Shown in pieces: positions 13,077 to 23,462 of a DNA stretch of 64,000 bases. Within the stretch, counting starts at the first letter, position 1; each line of letters begins with the position of its first letter. Source of the stretch: Maea johnstoni (taxonomy: Eukaryota; Annelida; Polychaeta; Spionida; Magelonidae); contig OZ012685.1 in the NCBI GenBank assembly GCA_963942565.1, positions 47,120,977-47,184,976 of the forward strand, read 5' to 3'. The position numbers were made by a program, and so were the translations under genes. The notes beneath the pieces were generated by a model. The model worked only from the letters and a program-made list of their open reading frames with translations, made no database searches and had not been told where the DNA came from.

Positions 13077-13105
13077 CTTAGATGAAACGTCTTTATTCAT
13101 CTAAG
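13077..13105. mobile_element. solo terminal-repeat pair of the 7-TSD MITE
   Basis: CTTAGATGAA is followed after a few bases by TTTATTCATCTAAG. These are the two inverted termini of the 7-TSD family brought together with almost all of the roughly 250-bp interior missing, so this looks like an internal-deletion remnant. Confidence 0.65.
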
Positions 13106-13678
13106 GAAATAATTGAAGTTGTCCGAGGTTCAACAGTATGGCCAGTATAAATACAAACGTCTCCCCCGCTGGTAGAATGAAATGTTGGGAATTGAAGGAA
13201 TGACAATGAATGTCTTCCATCTAATGACGCTTACGTGCAGAAGGGATTTTAGGGTTGGGCCCAACCGTAAGTGGAGGGTCGTTTCAGGGTATATATAGCA
13301 CTGTTATACTCCATTAAGGCATTGTGGACAGGCTAGTTGAGAGAAGCTAGCTGTATCTAGCTCTCAGAGTATCAATATCACTTACCAGACAGATAATATG
13401 ATACCACTAATGAAAACACACAATGCTATGGCAGAGTATAGGGCCATTAAACAATAGCCTCCACTTATCCTATTACTTACTCATCGCCACGTAAAATAAG
13501 TGCCTGTCATGAGCTACGAATAATGATGAATTGTCTCTACGACCCTTACCACTGAGTGCAAATGAAAACATTATAAAATCATTAATAATGTATAGTGACA
13601 TACATCATAAGCTGTCAGCAGGGGAGAGTTAAGATTAGGGGACAAATGTAATTACGAAAACCCATCACCGGGAATTTA
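13106..13678. other. unassigned sequence
   Basis: No recognised family or gene. Confidence 0.35.
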
Positions 13679-13811
13679 GCCGGATTAAGTAAGAGAGTTG
13701 CCAGTGACTTGGTGTTAGGCGGTGGTTTTCCGCCAGTTACAACTGTCTAGTCACGACTGCCGCAATATGGCAGATAAGTGACGAAAAAAATCCTAATTCC
13801 AAATTCTGGGA
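13679..13811 (+). mobile_element. tRNA-derived SINE, 5'-truncated
   Basis: It contains the SINE body GTTGCCAGTGACTTGG, AGGCGGTGGTTTTCC, CAGTTACAACTG and the 3' segment GACGAAAAAAATCC-TAATTCCAAAT. The tRNA-like head is missing. Confidence 0.8.
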
Positions 13812-13822
13812 ATTTAGCAAAC

Positions 13823-14002
13823 TACCCTAGATTTCTAGGGTGGCATATGTATTTTCGGTCTTTTTTCTATTACCAGGCAACAAGGTGACCATAGTGGTCA
13901 ATTTAGTTTACACTTATCTCATCAGGGGAATAGAGGTTTGAGTATACAACTCTAGAATTAGGAGGATCAGGTGGTGCCATATATCTACCAAACCTGGTGC
14001 TA
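13823..14002 (+). mobile_element. type III hairpin-end MITE, most complete copy
   Basis: It begins TACCCTAGATTTCTAGGG, a hairpin, and ends ACCAAACCTGGTGCTA, also a fold-back. At 180 bp it contains CTATTACCAGGCAACAAGG and GATCAGGTGGTGCCAT. Flanking bases do not form a clear duplication. Confidence 0.7.
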
Positions 14003-14150
14003 CAACACACTGACACACTGCTAGGTCATCACAGAAGGGGATTTTAACTCTTTAGTGACTATGGACCGAGTCTAGAGATGAGGACCAGGTGGTGCCATCT
14101 GTCTACTATACCAGGTACTACAACACACTGCTTGGTCACCACAGAAAGGA
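13970..14150. repeat. two-unit tandem duplication overlapping the type III right end
   Basis: The segment AGGATCAGGTGGTGCCAT...CTACAACACACTG...GTCATCACAGAA near 13,970-14,040 recurs, diverged, near 14,084-14,150. The element end and its flank were therefore duplicated together. Confidence 0.6.
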
Positions 14151-14590
14151 ATTTCAACAGGTACTAGCAGCCTAGTCTAATCTGGGAACAAACACATCAG
14201 TAGGAACGAGATTCCAGCCCTCAAAGTTAGAACGGTTGAAAAAAATTCCCCTGTAGGCTACTTCCGCTGCTGAGTGAATTATTCGGCAATTGAAATTAAT
14301 CTGCTACTAAATATTCTTTCCTGAAAGCAGCATATTTCGCCAACGTGTTAGATCTATCTGTCTCGTTAAAATTGCTGCCCTTTGTACAGTGATGTGGTGT
14401 GGGATATGGCAGATGATAAATCATATCGCACCCTGTCAAACAGTATGCAGTTAAGGGCTCATGGACGTTATTGATGCCATTCCTTGGCACGGTTACTTGT
14501 GACCGGAACAGGGCTCGAAATCAACCAGGCCCGCCACCCCCAACTTAATCCTAATTGCAATATTCTTAAAGGTAAAACGTATGGCTAGTT

Positions 14591-14780
14591 TTAACCCTTT
14601 CAATGCTGAGGCTTTCTGAAAATCATCTAAGTCTAACGCCCTGTCATCTTGATATTCATTGGATAGCTCTCACTGGGTACCCTCCGATGAGTACCTATAT
14701 GCCAGGGTTTCAATCATTTCCCGTTTCTTTTTGCATCATTTAGTATTGGCCATATCAGCCAAAAGCAGCATAAGGGATAA
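14591..14780 (-). mobile_element. piggyBac-like TTAACCCTT MITE
   Basis: Reverse orientation: it starts TTAACCCTTTCAATGCTGAGG and ends GCAGCATAAGGGATAA, with the second TTAA site mutated to ATAA. The internal core is shortened (190 bp). Confidence 0.88.
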
Positions 14781-14954
14781 CTATGAACACACTGCAGGGA
14801 CTTGTCGCTAGTCTATAGCTTAAGAGGCCAGGTGGGCGTATCTACCCATAGAGGGGAAGAGGAAGCTTTTGTTTGCTAAGATGAATCTCATCTTAAGGAC
14901 CTGTTTCCTGACAGGAAACCTACTACATTGCGATGATGAGTTTCGACCTATGAC

Positions 14955-15210
14955 CTTAGATGAACAATGGAATGGTATGTAGCGCGAGGCCAATTACTAT
15001 ATATATGGGCTATGGTGAAGGGCTGATCTCTGATCTGGCATCTGTGTGACGTCACGAGATGATAAGGACAAATCAGGGCTCTCGTACCGTCTTCATTACA
15101 GAGAAATATGTATGCCAGCATGCGCCGAACACGACATTTGGGCTATTCGTCGAGGCAGGCCTGTTCTGGTTGACCGGCTGGTTTCATATCCACTAGTTTT
15201 TTCATCTAAA
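14955..15210 (+). mobile_element. 7-TSD MITE with perfect 7-bp TSD
   Basis: The termini CTTAGATGAA and TTTTCATCTAA(A/G) enclose 256 bp. The flanks CTATGAC (14948-14954) and CTATGAC (15211-15217) are identical. The interior shows GACGTCACGAGATGATAAGG and GTTGACCGGCTGGTTTC, as in the other copies. Confidence 0.93.
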
Positions 15211-16529
15211 CTATGACCGGGGAATACATTTTCCGTCCGTGGTCATCCGACTATCATTGATTTAGATTTCTCAAACATAGTTATTAGTCCACCATCTGTT
15301 CAACCCTGTCACTAGACTAGGCTCCTAATCCCTAAAATGTTGACATTCACTTCTGTTTTGATCAAGCAGTGTGGTGTAGTACCAGGTATGGTAGATAGAT
15401 GGCACTACCTGATCCTCCTATCTCTGGAGGTTTTAGGTCATACTCAAATTGAATCCGCTGAACTAAATTGAACACTATATATGGTCACCTAGACTATTTG
15501 GGCCTTGGCAAGGATTTATAAGCTTTGTGGCCAAAATAGGCTATTGTAAATATTTTGCGCAACAAATTTTTCTAGTGGGACCACAATATACGTAGATTTT
15601 ACCGATACACATGTATAAACATAACAAAATAAGGCATAAAATACGTATACAATGTCATGGGAATTATACTATGAAGAAAAAAATATTCAATTATATGCTT
15701 GGGACGGACATTTTAAGGAATTCCTCGCAAAAAATGGGTGTCTTAAGGGGTGATTTATGAGGTTTTGGGTGACCAGAAAAGACACACAGAGGCCCTGCTG
15801 TCTAAGACTATGCTCTCGCGAATACGTCAATACTAACACCTGCATGCCAGCATCTGGTATGTAGTTATTTACTTAATAAACTCGCCAGGACTCGGTACTA
15901 ATGAGTGTTGTTCCAACAGTAGAAATAGTGATCATACTTGTAATACAGTCAATTAACTATACTACACTGGCTACTCCAAAATAAATAGAGCCACGCCGGA
16001 AAAGAGTAAACAGACATACATCCTTTGCAGTGACATTCTAATCTAATTTGATGTGGTCCCTAATTACCAAATCATGCATCTCTCTTGTACTCAGCAGGAA
16101 AACCAGCCTTGAATTTTGGGAAACATGATATTCATGACGCTGTCGTGATTCTGCAATCAGTAATGACTCGTAGGAAGTGGGTGCTATCTGAGGGGGCTAC
16201 CTCCATGGCTGATCGGTATAAGTAATGCATTGCACATACTTACAGTATACACATAGTATATAATGATACTATTATAATACATGTACAATCTTTATTAAAA
16301 GTCTCACTCAGTATGGATAGACATATTATAGACAGGGGTAAACCATATGCGTGTTCATTATACTGACCACTCTCAATAGTCATGAGAGACATTGAAGCAA
16401 ATTGTTAGTACATATAACAGAGATGTTAATTCATTTAACCCATTTAAAAATAATAAACCATATATAGCTCGCCCTGTCTCACCATTGCGCAACGGCTGCT
16501 CCAATCTCCTTCACCATTCCGGCTGCTGG
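15211..16529. other. mostly unassigned; type III MITE fragment at about 15,365-15,515
   Basis: The fragment carries TACCAGGTATGGTAGATAG, GGCACTACCTGATCC, TTAGGTCATACTCAAA and GGTCACCTAGACTATTTGG in reverse orientation. The rest shows no recognised repeat or gene. Confidence 0.5.
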
Positions 16530-16740
16530 TTAAACCTTATGCTGCAGGTGGCTAATTTGACCAATACAACAATATGCAGAAATCTGAAAAATGCCTGAAA
16601 CCCTGGCATATGGGTACTCATCTGAGGGCACTCAGCGAGAGCTTTCCATGAATACCAACATGACAGGGTATGGATGTTTTTCAAAAATCGTTGATTCCTC
16701 GTGGTTCGGACGAAAGTAGCCTCAGCATTGGAAGGGTAAA
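16530..16740 (+). mobile_element. piggyBac-like TTAACCCTT MITE
   Basis: TTAA at 16530-16533, then ACCTTATGCTGCAGGTGGC. It ends CAGCATTGGAAGGGTAAA, so the right TTAA has changed. The interior is typical of the family. Confidence 0.87.
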
Positions 16741-17006
16741 TTAGGTCGTCCTGGAATGTGACTAAGCAGCAAGTCGCTCGATGTTTGTTCAAATTTCCAC
16801 CACCAGATGGCGCCCGGAAGGGATTGAGTGGTATCGATGACAGGCCCAGATTGTTGACGTCATACTTGGCCGAGGGGCGTGAGGGATTCCTGTGTCTATA
16901 TAGACCCACCACTCAACACCTTTGTTCTCTCAATAGACCGCCTCTGAGATAAGACAGGAATAACCCCTAGTGCCACGTAATCTGCCGTAACAGCCCTAAA
17001 TAGTGG

Positions 17007-17273
17007 CTTAGATGAATAAAAGAATGGATCTGTACCGAGAGATTTATTACTATATGCGCTATCGTGAAGATCTAGCTATGCAAGGTGTCTCGAATCTGGC
17101 CTCAGCGCGACGTCACTAGGAGACAAAGACCCATGAAGGCTATCGTATCGTTCTCATTACAGAGAAACGTGCCCACCAACAAGCACAAAACGCGACGTTT
17201 GGGTTATTCGCCGAAGCCAGGTTGATCAGGTTGACAGGTTGGTTTCCTATCCACTTGTTTTTACTCATCTAAG
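17007..17273 (+). mobile_element. 7-TSD MITE with perfect 7-bp TSD
   Basis: CTTAGATGAATAAAAGAATGG at the left and TTTTTACTCATCTAAG at the right enclose 267 bp. ATAGTGG is duplicated exactly at 17000-17006 and 17274-17280. Extending by one base breaks the match, so the duplication is 7 bp here. Confidence 0.94.
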
Positions 17274-17414
17274 ATAGTGGGTGTGATTGTCGCATTTTTT
17301 CTCTCACAAAGGGTGTCAGATGGTATGATAGGAATCTGTCCCGTCAGTCACCCATAAGCATGTGCAAACAGTAATGCCGCTTATGCAAGATTCCTATCTG
17401 AGGCCAGGGTTAAA

Positions 17415-17722
17415 GGGTTAAGTACGAGAGCAACCAGGAGAAGACAGTGTTGTCTTTAACCCTTCCAATGCTGAGGCTGCTTACGTCCAAAGCACAAGGA
17501 CACAACGATTGAAAGATTGTTGAAATATCATGTTAACCCTGTCGTGTTTGTATTCATTGGATAACCCTCACTGGGTACTTTCAGATGAGTACCCATACGC
17601 CAGGGTTTCAGTAATTTTTCAGTGTTTACGCGTCATTTCGTATTGGACAAATAAGCCACCAGCAGCATAAGGGTTGGAGGGTTAAGTGCGAGAGCAACCA
17701 CGGACAGACTGTGTTGTCTTAA
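17415..17722. repeat. direct repeat of about 45 bp flanking a MITE
   Basis: GGGTTAAGTACGAGAGCAACCA...CAGTGTTGTCTTTAA before the MITE at 17,456 recurs after it as GGGTTAAGTGCGAGAGCAACCA...CTGTGTTGTCTTAAA. The spacing implies the element sits inside, or joins, an older tandem duplication. Confidence 0.75.
17456..17677 (-). mobile_element. piggyBac-like TTAACCCTT MITE
   Basis: It starts on TTAA (17456-17459) with TTAACCCTTCCAATGCTGAGG and ends AGCAGCATAAGGGTTGG, right TTAA mutated. The full set of internal family words is present, including CGTCCAAAGCACAAGGAC. Confidence 0.9.
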
Positions 17723-17914
17723 AGGTTCAGGTGTATCCCGTCTGAAGGGCACACTTTAAGTCCAGAGTCATTATGTGAAAGTGTGAAAACTCAAACAGAA
17801 TAATATTTGACGTCCTAGCTGTCGTAAGTATACAGAAACTTTCAGCTGCGCTTGACCACTCCAGTTATGCGGTCAATGTTACTTGCTCTGCATTTGTTCA
17901 TCGTTACCTTTTCT

Positions 17915-18090
17915 GCCATAAATTGAGGCTGTCGTGAATTGTCAGATATAAGTGACAAAAGAGACAGGATTTCCAGGTAAAAACCACCGCCTAATCCCAA
18001 GTCACTGGCAACATACGTCCAGAGCAGGATTCAAACACAGGCTGTGGTAAAAGACATCGAGCAGTCAATGGCAAGGCATTAGACATCTCT
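17915..18090 (-). mobile_element. tRNA-derived SINE
   Basis: Reverse orientation: AAACCACCGCCTAATCCCAAG, TCACTGGCAAC, then box-B-like GATTCAAAC and the decayed head GGCAAGGCATTAGAC. Older than the copies near 26.8 and 35.8 kb, judging from mismatches. Confidence 0.75.
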
Positions 18091-18754
<664 letters not shown>

Positions 18755-19041
18755 CAGTAGTATTAAAATATATTATTTGAAATTTTAGCGATCGCTCACA
18801 AAAATCTCTTTCTGTCCTTCTCCCTCCAAAATAAATCACATCAGCCAGTAGAGCTGGGAGTAATGGCGCCGGATTCCTGGAACCTTGCTTCTATCCGTGA
18901 TTCACTCCAGACAGAGCCCATCTCCATAATCTCCCTCTGCCCATTCTCAGAGCGCGGAGATGTTTTGTTTTCTGCAGTCTCATCATAAACAACGTCTCGT
19001 AGTGAGTGGCTCACCCGACCACCTTCTCCCTGCTGCTGCTG

Positions 19042-19573
19042 TAGACTTGCTGCAAGTATGTGTTAACTGAATCTTTCACTGATCTACCCTGAGTTGAGTT
19101 CACTCCAGGTTTAGTTCTTAATAAATCCTTAAAGGGGACAGACATGAGCTGTAGTGTGTAACACGTGAGTTTCAAACTGCAACTTCTGAAGACAGTGCTG
19201 CCATCTATATATTGAGAAAGACATCACATCACACCTATCCTGTAGTGGTGGCAGCATGGCATTTTAAAGCTAACTCAGCCTTAGACTAGCTCCTAGTCTA
19301 TGATTTACTTGGAATTTGCTTTTCTCTGTTCTGGTCTATCTTTTGCTCAATATTTAGGTGTAAGATTTAGTTGCTGCTGATAGGTTGCGCCAAGGGTGGT
19401 CACCCTGGTCAGTCAGAATCATCCAAATATACCCATGCTGGCCACCTGGTGAGCCAATATAAAACTATATATATGTAGACATCTCATGGTATATAATCAT
19501 TAGGTAAGTTATTAAAGAAGTGATAAATTTTCTTGGCCTAGAACTAGGGTAACTCAGCCTGAGAACCAGGCTA
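19042..19573 (+). mobile_element. type I hairpin-end MITE carrying a nested type II element
   Basis: It starts TAGACTTGCTGCAAGT and ends CAGCCTGAGAACCAGGCTA. Flanks CTGCTGCTG (19033-19041) and CTGATGCTG (19574-19582) form a 9-bp TSD with one mismatch. Body words GTTGAGTTCACTCCAGGTT and TGCTGCCATCTATA match the other type I copies. A type II element occupies 19,282-19,551. Confidence 0.9.
19282..19551 (+). mobile_element. type II hairpin-end MITE nested in type I, perfect 9-bp TSD
   Basis: TAGACTAGCTCCTAGTCTATG at the left and CTTGGCCTAGAACTAGGGTA at the right. ACTCAGCCT is duplicated exactly at 19273-19281 and 19552-19560, and the uninterrupted type I copies read through this same word. The insertion boundaries are therefore internally verified. 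Confidence 0.93.
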
Positions 19574-19688
19574 CTGATGCTGCTGCTGCTGCTGTTGCCA
19601 TGCAGACAGGCAGGCACTAGGCAGTGAGTACAGATGGTCCATCAGGTTTACATTTCATGTCAGGTGCATCTCGTTAATGGACTAGGCA

Positions 19689-19850
19689 GTGTCACTGGCA
19701 GGTCAGCTTAACTCTATCATGAACACTGTGAGCACACTTCAGGCCAAGCGTTCTCTGTTTAAACACTAGATGTCACCGGTAGGTCAGCTTACCTCTATCA
19801 TGAACACTGTGAGCACACTTCAGACAAAACGTTATGTTTAAATACTAGCT
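19689..19850. repeat. two-unit tandem repeat, about 81 bp
   Basis: GTCAC(T/C)GG(C/T)AGGTCAGCTTA, ATCATGAACACTGTGAGCAC and TTTAAA(C/T)ACTAG recur in order with only a few differences. Confidence 0.85.
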
Positions 19851-20133
19851 AGAATACTCCTTGTGGTGTGTTTACAATTAAAACACTACTTTTAAAGTTT
19901 CCACACGGGGGGAAGTGTTCACAGTTTGAACACTACCTAATAGCAAGCACTGAGGGGAATAATCTCAGTTTGAACACAACTTAACAGTGCATTGTAAGAA
20001 AAGTGGCATCAGAGTTTAGCAATGTGAGGGGTATTTCTTAACTTGCCTGCCTTTGCTATGCATATAATAATTTGTACCATTGATTATTGAGTCTGGTATT
20101 GTTTTATTGTCTTCAAAATCTAATATTGCTTAA

Positions 20134-21767
20134 AGTGTAACTCCACCTTCAAAATTAAAAAAGATATGTTGTAGAGCTCCATCTCACCTTTCATAGGACA
20201 CCTTGATTACAATTGTACTCTGCCGATAAACTGAGATAATACCATTTAAAGGTAACTTTATGGGGGCTGCCATGTTTATTCAGAGGGAGCCTAATTAGTG
20301 ATGTTAATTAGATGCGTGTGATGTAATGCTGTGACTTCCTGCCTAGTGAGGGAGCTTAGGGACTAGCTCTAGTGGGCCCAGGGTCTGACACTTAGATTTC
20401 AGGCTAGGGGCCAGAAAAGGTATTTTGACAAAAACTATTGGCCAAAAATAGGATTTCTGGTTAATATACATACTATTTTGGGCCCCTAGTTTGAAAAATC
20501 TAGGAGCCCACAGCAAAATCTAGGGGCATATTGCCCCTTGGAAAGATGAACCCTGAGACTGTGGACAGCTCACAACTTGAGCGCAAAGATGGTGAATTGT
20601 CAAGCTTTTGGATGCAACTATGATTCTCCAAATAAGCGCATGTACCATTGAAACATGATCAATATACGGTCAATAGCAAAATTCAAAATGTGTTATATTT
20701 GCTGTATTTCTCTGTAAACTGTAGGCATTAGTTTAGAAGTAGATGTAGATTAGCATTAGCATCTTGTAAAATAAGTTGAATATACCATTGATATAATTGT
20801 ATGTGTTTGTGTGACACAGTAAATGACCACTGCCAAGGAGGTTTTCCATATCTGCCTGTAAATCCACTAAGAATGAGGCACACAAATAGATGTTGTCCCC
20901 ACGAATGTCTCTGCTTAAATGAATAAAATCCTTTACCTGTTGTAAATGAGTAATCAAGTTAATGGCTATTATGAATTAGTATTAAAATACCAATATTACA
21001 GTACAATTAGTAGGTGGTTTCTTGGCTTTCTGGTTTCATAATTGTAATTCATTTGCTTGCGGTTTCCTTACAGTAGCTAGCCTGACTGCAATTTGTAGTA
21101 GCTGTGCCCAGAGGATGTGTATTGCAGTTAACCTCCTGGGTATAAAGCTTAGGATACCAGAGTACATTAAATGCCTTTGGGAATAATGTGTATTGCAGTC
21201 AATTCCTTAGAGGCTAACGCTGACAATACACTCACAGCTTACAAATTGAAAACTTTCATCATAAGATTACAGTGTCTGAACATTGTAGAAAATAGTAAAT
21301 GCCAGTCTATTTTATAAACAGGTAGAATTTCTTGAGCCCTAAAGCTCATCCATAACCCTTTTACTACAGGTCTCTTTCCCTCATTGCTTTTGCCAAACAG
21401 AACCTGGTATACCTCTAGAATAGACAGGTACACACCGAGACACAGTGCCTCTGTTTGTTGTCTGATACACCACTTTCCTCTTTGCAAATCATATACTTAT
21501 AAGAGCATGTGCTAGTGTATTCAGTTCTGGAGAGCTCCAGAGCTCCAGCCTGCATGTAGCAGTATGATGTCACTTCCTGTCTCTGATAAGCTCCAAGATG
21601 GTGCCTCCATGAACCAGCTGAGGCAGTGAATTTGCTGCATTTTGCAAGATACAAACTTGAATATCTCAGTCAATTTGCGGAGTACAATTATAATCAAGGT
21701 GTCCTGAGAAAGGTGACATTGAGCTCTACAACATATCTTTTTTTAATTTTGAAGGTGGAGTTACACT
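20134..21767 (+). mobile_element. Kolobok-like DNA transposon remnant, 1.63 kb
   Basis: TTAA flanks both ends (20130-20133 and 21768-21771). The termini AGTGTAACTCCACCTTC are inverted and extend about 110 bp with only a few differences (the shared run includes AAGATATGTTGTAGAGCTC). The interior contains a THAP-domain start at 20,589. TTAA targets plus a THAP-bearing protein fit the Kolobok superfamily. No full transposase frame survives. Several short frames on the minus strand (20733-20957, 21239-21654) are not recognisable. Confidence 0.82.
20589..20651 (+). pseudogene. THAP zinc-finger N-terminal fragment
   Basis: The frame opens with MVNCQAFGCNY, which has the THAP start pattern of Met, hydrophobic, then C-x4-C with the typical A-(F/Y)-G-C context. 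It stops after 20 residues, before the expected His/Phe-Pro segment and the second C-x2-H pair. I saw no usable splice donor. It lies in the Kolobok-like element, so it is most likely a relic of that element's own DNA-binding domain. A chance match cannot be excluded because the fragment is short. Confidence 0.55.
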
Positions 21768-21771
21768 TTAA

Positions 21772-22478
21772 TGTACCCAAATACTTGTCTCTTTTATAAA
21801 TATCTTAAAAAAAATATTAGTAAATCTGTTGGGCCCAGGTGCTAAGTAACTTTTGATTTTATTCCTTGCATGTTCTAGCTCGTCGCGTCGTAAGTTATTG
21901 GAGATTTTTGTTTTGTGTCAGACAGTCTAGGCAGTAGGCAAGTTATTCAGGTAGTGTTCATATCTGCCATTGTCTAACGTTGGAATACCTTTGGAAGCAA
22001 ATATGTGTAGGTCTTTATAAAAATTCTCTTGTTCTTTTAAAATATCTGTTATGATCGATCCATCCTCTTTTATTAATTTGAGTATTTTCTTTTGAAACTA
22101 TGTTGTGTTTTTCTTATGTCAGAAAATATTTGAAGGTTTTTCCCCTTCCCTATGCAAACTTGACAGTAAGATAGTCGCAAGGCCATCATTGGAGCCTTGT
22201 GCCCTAACCAGGACAAGATGAGAGGATAGAACCATAGACCGCTCTACCAGTGAGGCAGGACAATCTGACTCGCACAGCAATGGTCTGATACAGGTGTTCT
22301 TATTTCTTAGTCACTTCTTTCCACAGACAAATAATAGGACCACAATAAAAAGATGTCATCCTTGTTGACGGAATTCTCTTCTGAACCTTAAGGTAGAATG
22401 GCTGCCATTGCATGGTATTCCCAGACTGTCAATGAGACCACACATACAGGTTCAAGGCCCATCCTCTGCCATTTAGGG
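21772..22478. other. unassigned sequence
   Basis: No gene or repeat family recognised. Confidence 0.35.
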
Positions 22479-22796
22479 GACAAAGTAGCTCAGTTGGTTA
22501 GGTGTTGGACTAGTAATCAGAGGGTCGCTGGTTCAATTCCCGGCCGGGGCACTTTGGTCTGTCCTTGGGCAAGACAGTTTATTCCATAATGCTTCAGTCT
22601 ACCCAGCAGCAAAATGGGTACCTAGTATAAATAAGGCAGTGCTTAGAGCGTGTGCGCTATATGCTGCCAGTTGCTCTGGAATATCCCCCGGGGGATTGAA
22701 ATGGTTTCCGTGTGTACAGTGCCTGCTAGGGGAGGAAGGTTGTGTGAGCGCTTCGGTAGATACAAGACTATAAACCGAATACCTTTACCTTTAATG
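22479..22796 (+). mobile_element. tRNA-derived SINE (second family)
   Basis: The head has an A box (GTAGCTCAGTTGG) and a B box (GGTTCAATTCC) about 45 bp apart, like a decayed tRNA with an AGT anticodon loop. The acceptor ends do not pair, so it is not a functional tRNA gene. The body includes CTTGGGCAAGACAGTTTATTC, AAATGGGTACCTAGT and GAGCGCTTCGG, and the tail is a short CCTTTA repeat. Confidence 0.85.
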
Positions 22797-22844
22797 ATTG
22801 GTCAGGTGTCAGGGAGGCAGCTTTCATAGAATATGGCATCAGAG

Positions 22845-23250
22845 TCAGACCATATGGTACATGCTAAACAGGCTACACCATATAATCTGCAAGCCCTACC
22901 ATTGGTCCTTTATAATTATGGGTAATCCATAGGTACATGAATAGAATGAGAGTCAGACCATATGGTACATCATATAATCTGTAAGCCCTGTCATTGGTCC
23001 TACAAAATGATGGGTAATTCATAGGTACATGAATAGAATTAGAGTCAGCCCATATGGTACATCATATAATCTGTAAGCCCTATCATTGGTGCTACAAAAT
23101 GATGGGAAATTCATAGGTACATTTATAAAAAAATCAGGGCCAGACCATATGAAATATTCTTAACAGGCTACATGATCTTATCGGTAGACCCTTCCATTGG
23201 TACTAAATAATGGCGGGTATGCGTAGGTACATGTGAATAGAATAGGCCAT
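22845..23250. repeat. minisatellite, about 92-115 bp unit, copy A
   Basis: Four units start AGAGTCAG(A/C)CCATATGG and contain TAAGCCCTATCATTGG, AAAATGATGGGTA and AGGTACATG. Two middle units lack the GCTAAACAGGCTACACC segment. The same array is cut by the scaffold gap in copy B. Confidence 0.9.
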
Positions 23251-23462
23251 TAGACATTATCAAAGGCTTATAAGCCTTTGACCTTATGGTACACATCAAC
23301 CAGGCTACACCCATCTATCTGCTATCTCTATTACAGCCCCAGCGATGATGATGATGATAGGGAGGGTGCAGGCGAGGGGAGGGCGGAGGGTGTTTACCAT
23401 GGAATATGGTACCAGTGCCTCACAGACAATGGTCCTGACAGGCCACCGAGTCCTATCAGCTG

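Noticed and set aside
22487-22560. Functional tRNA-Thr gene
   Set aside because: A and B boxes are present but the acceptor arms do not pair and SINE-type body sequence follows directly.
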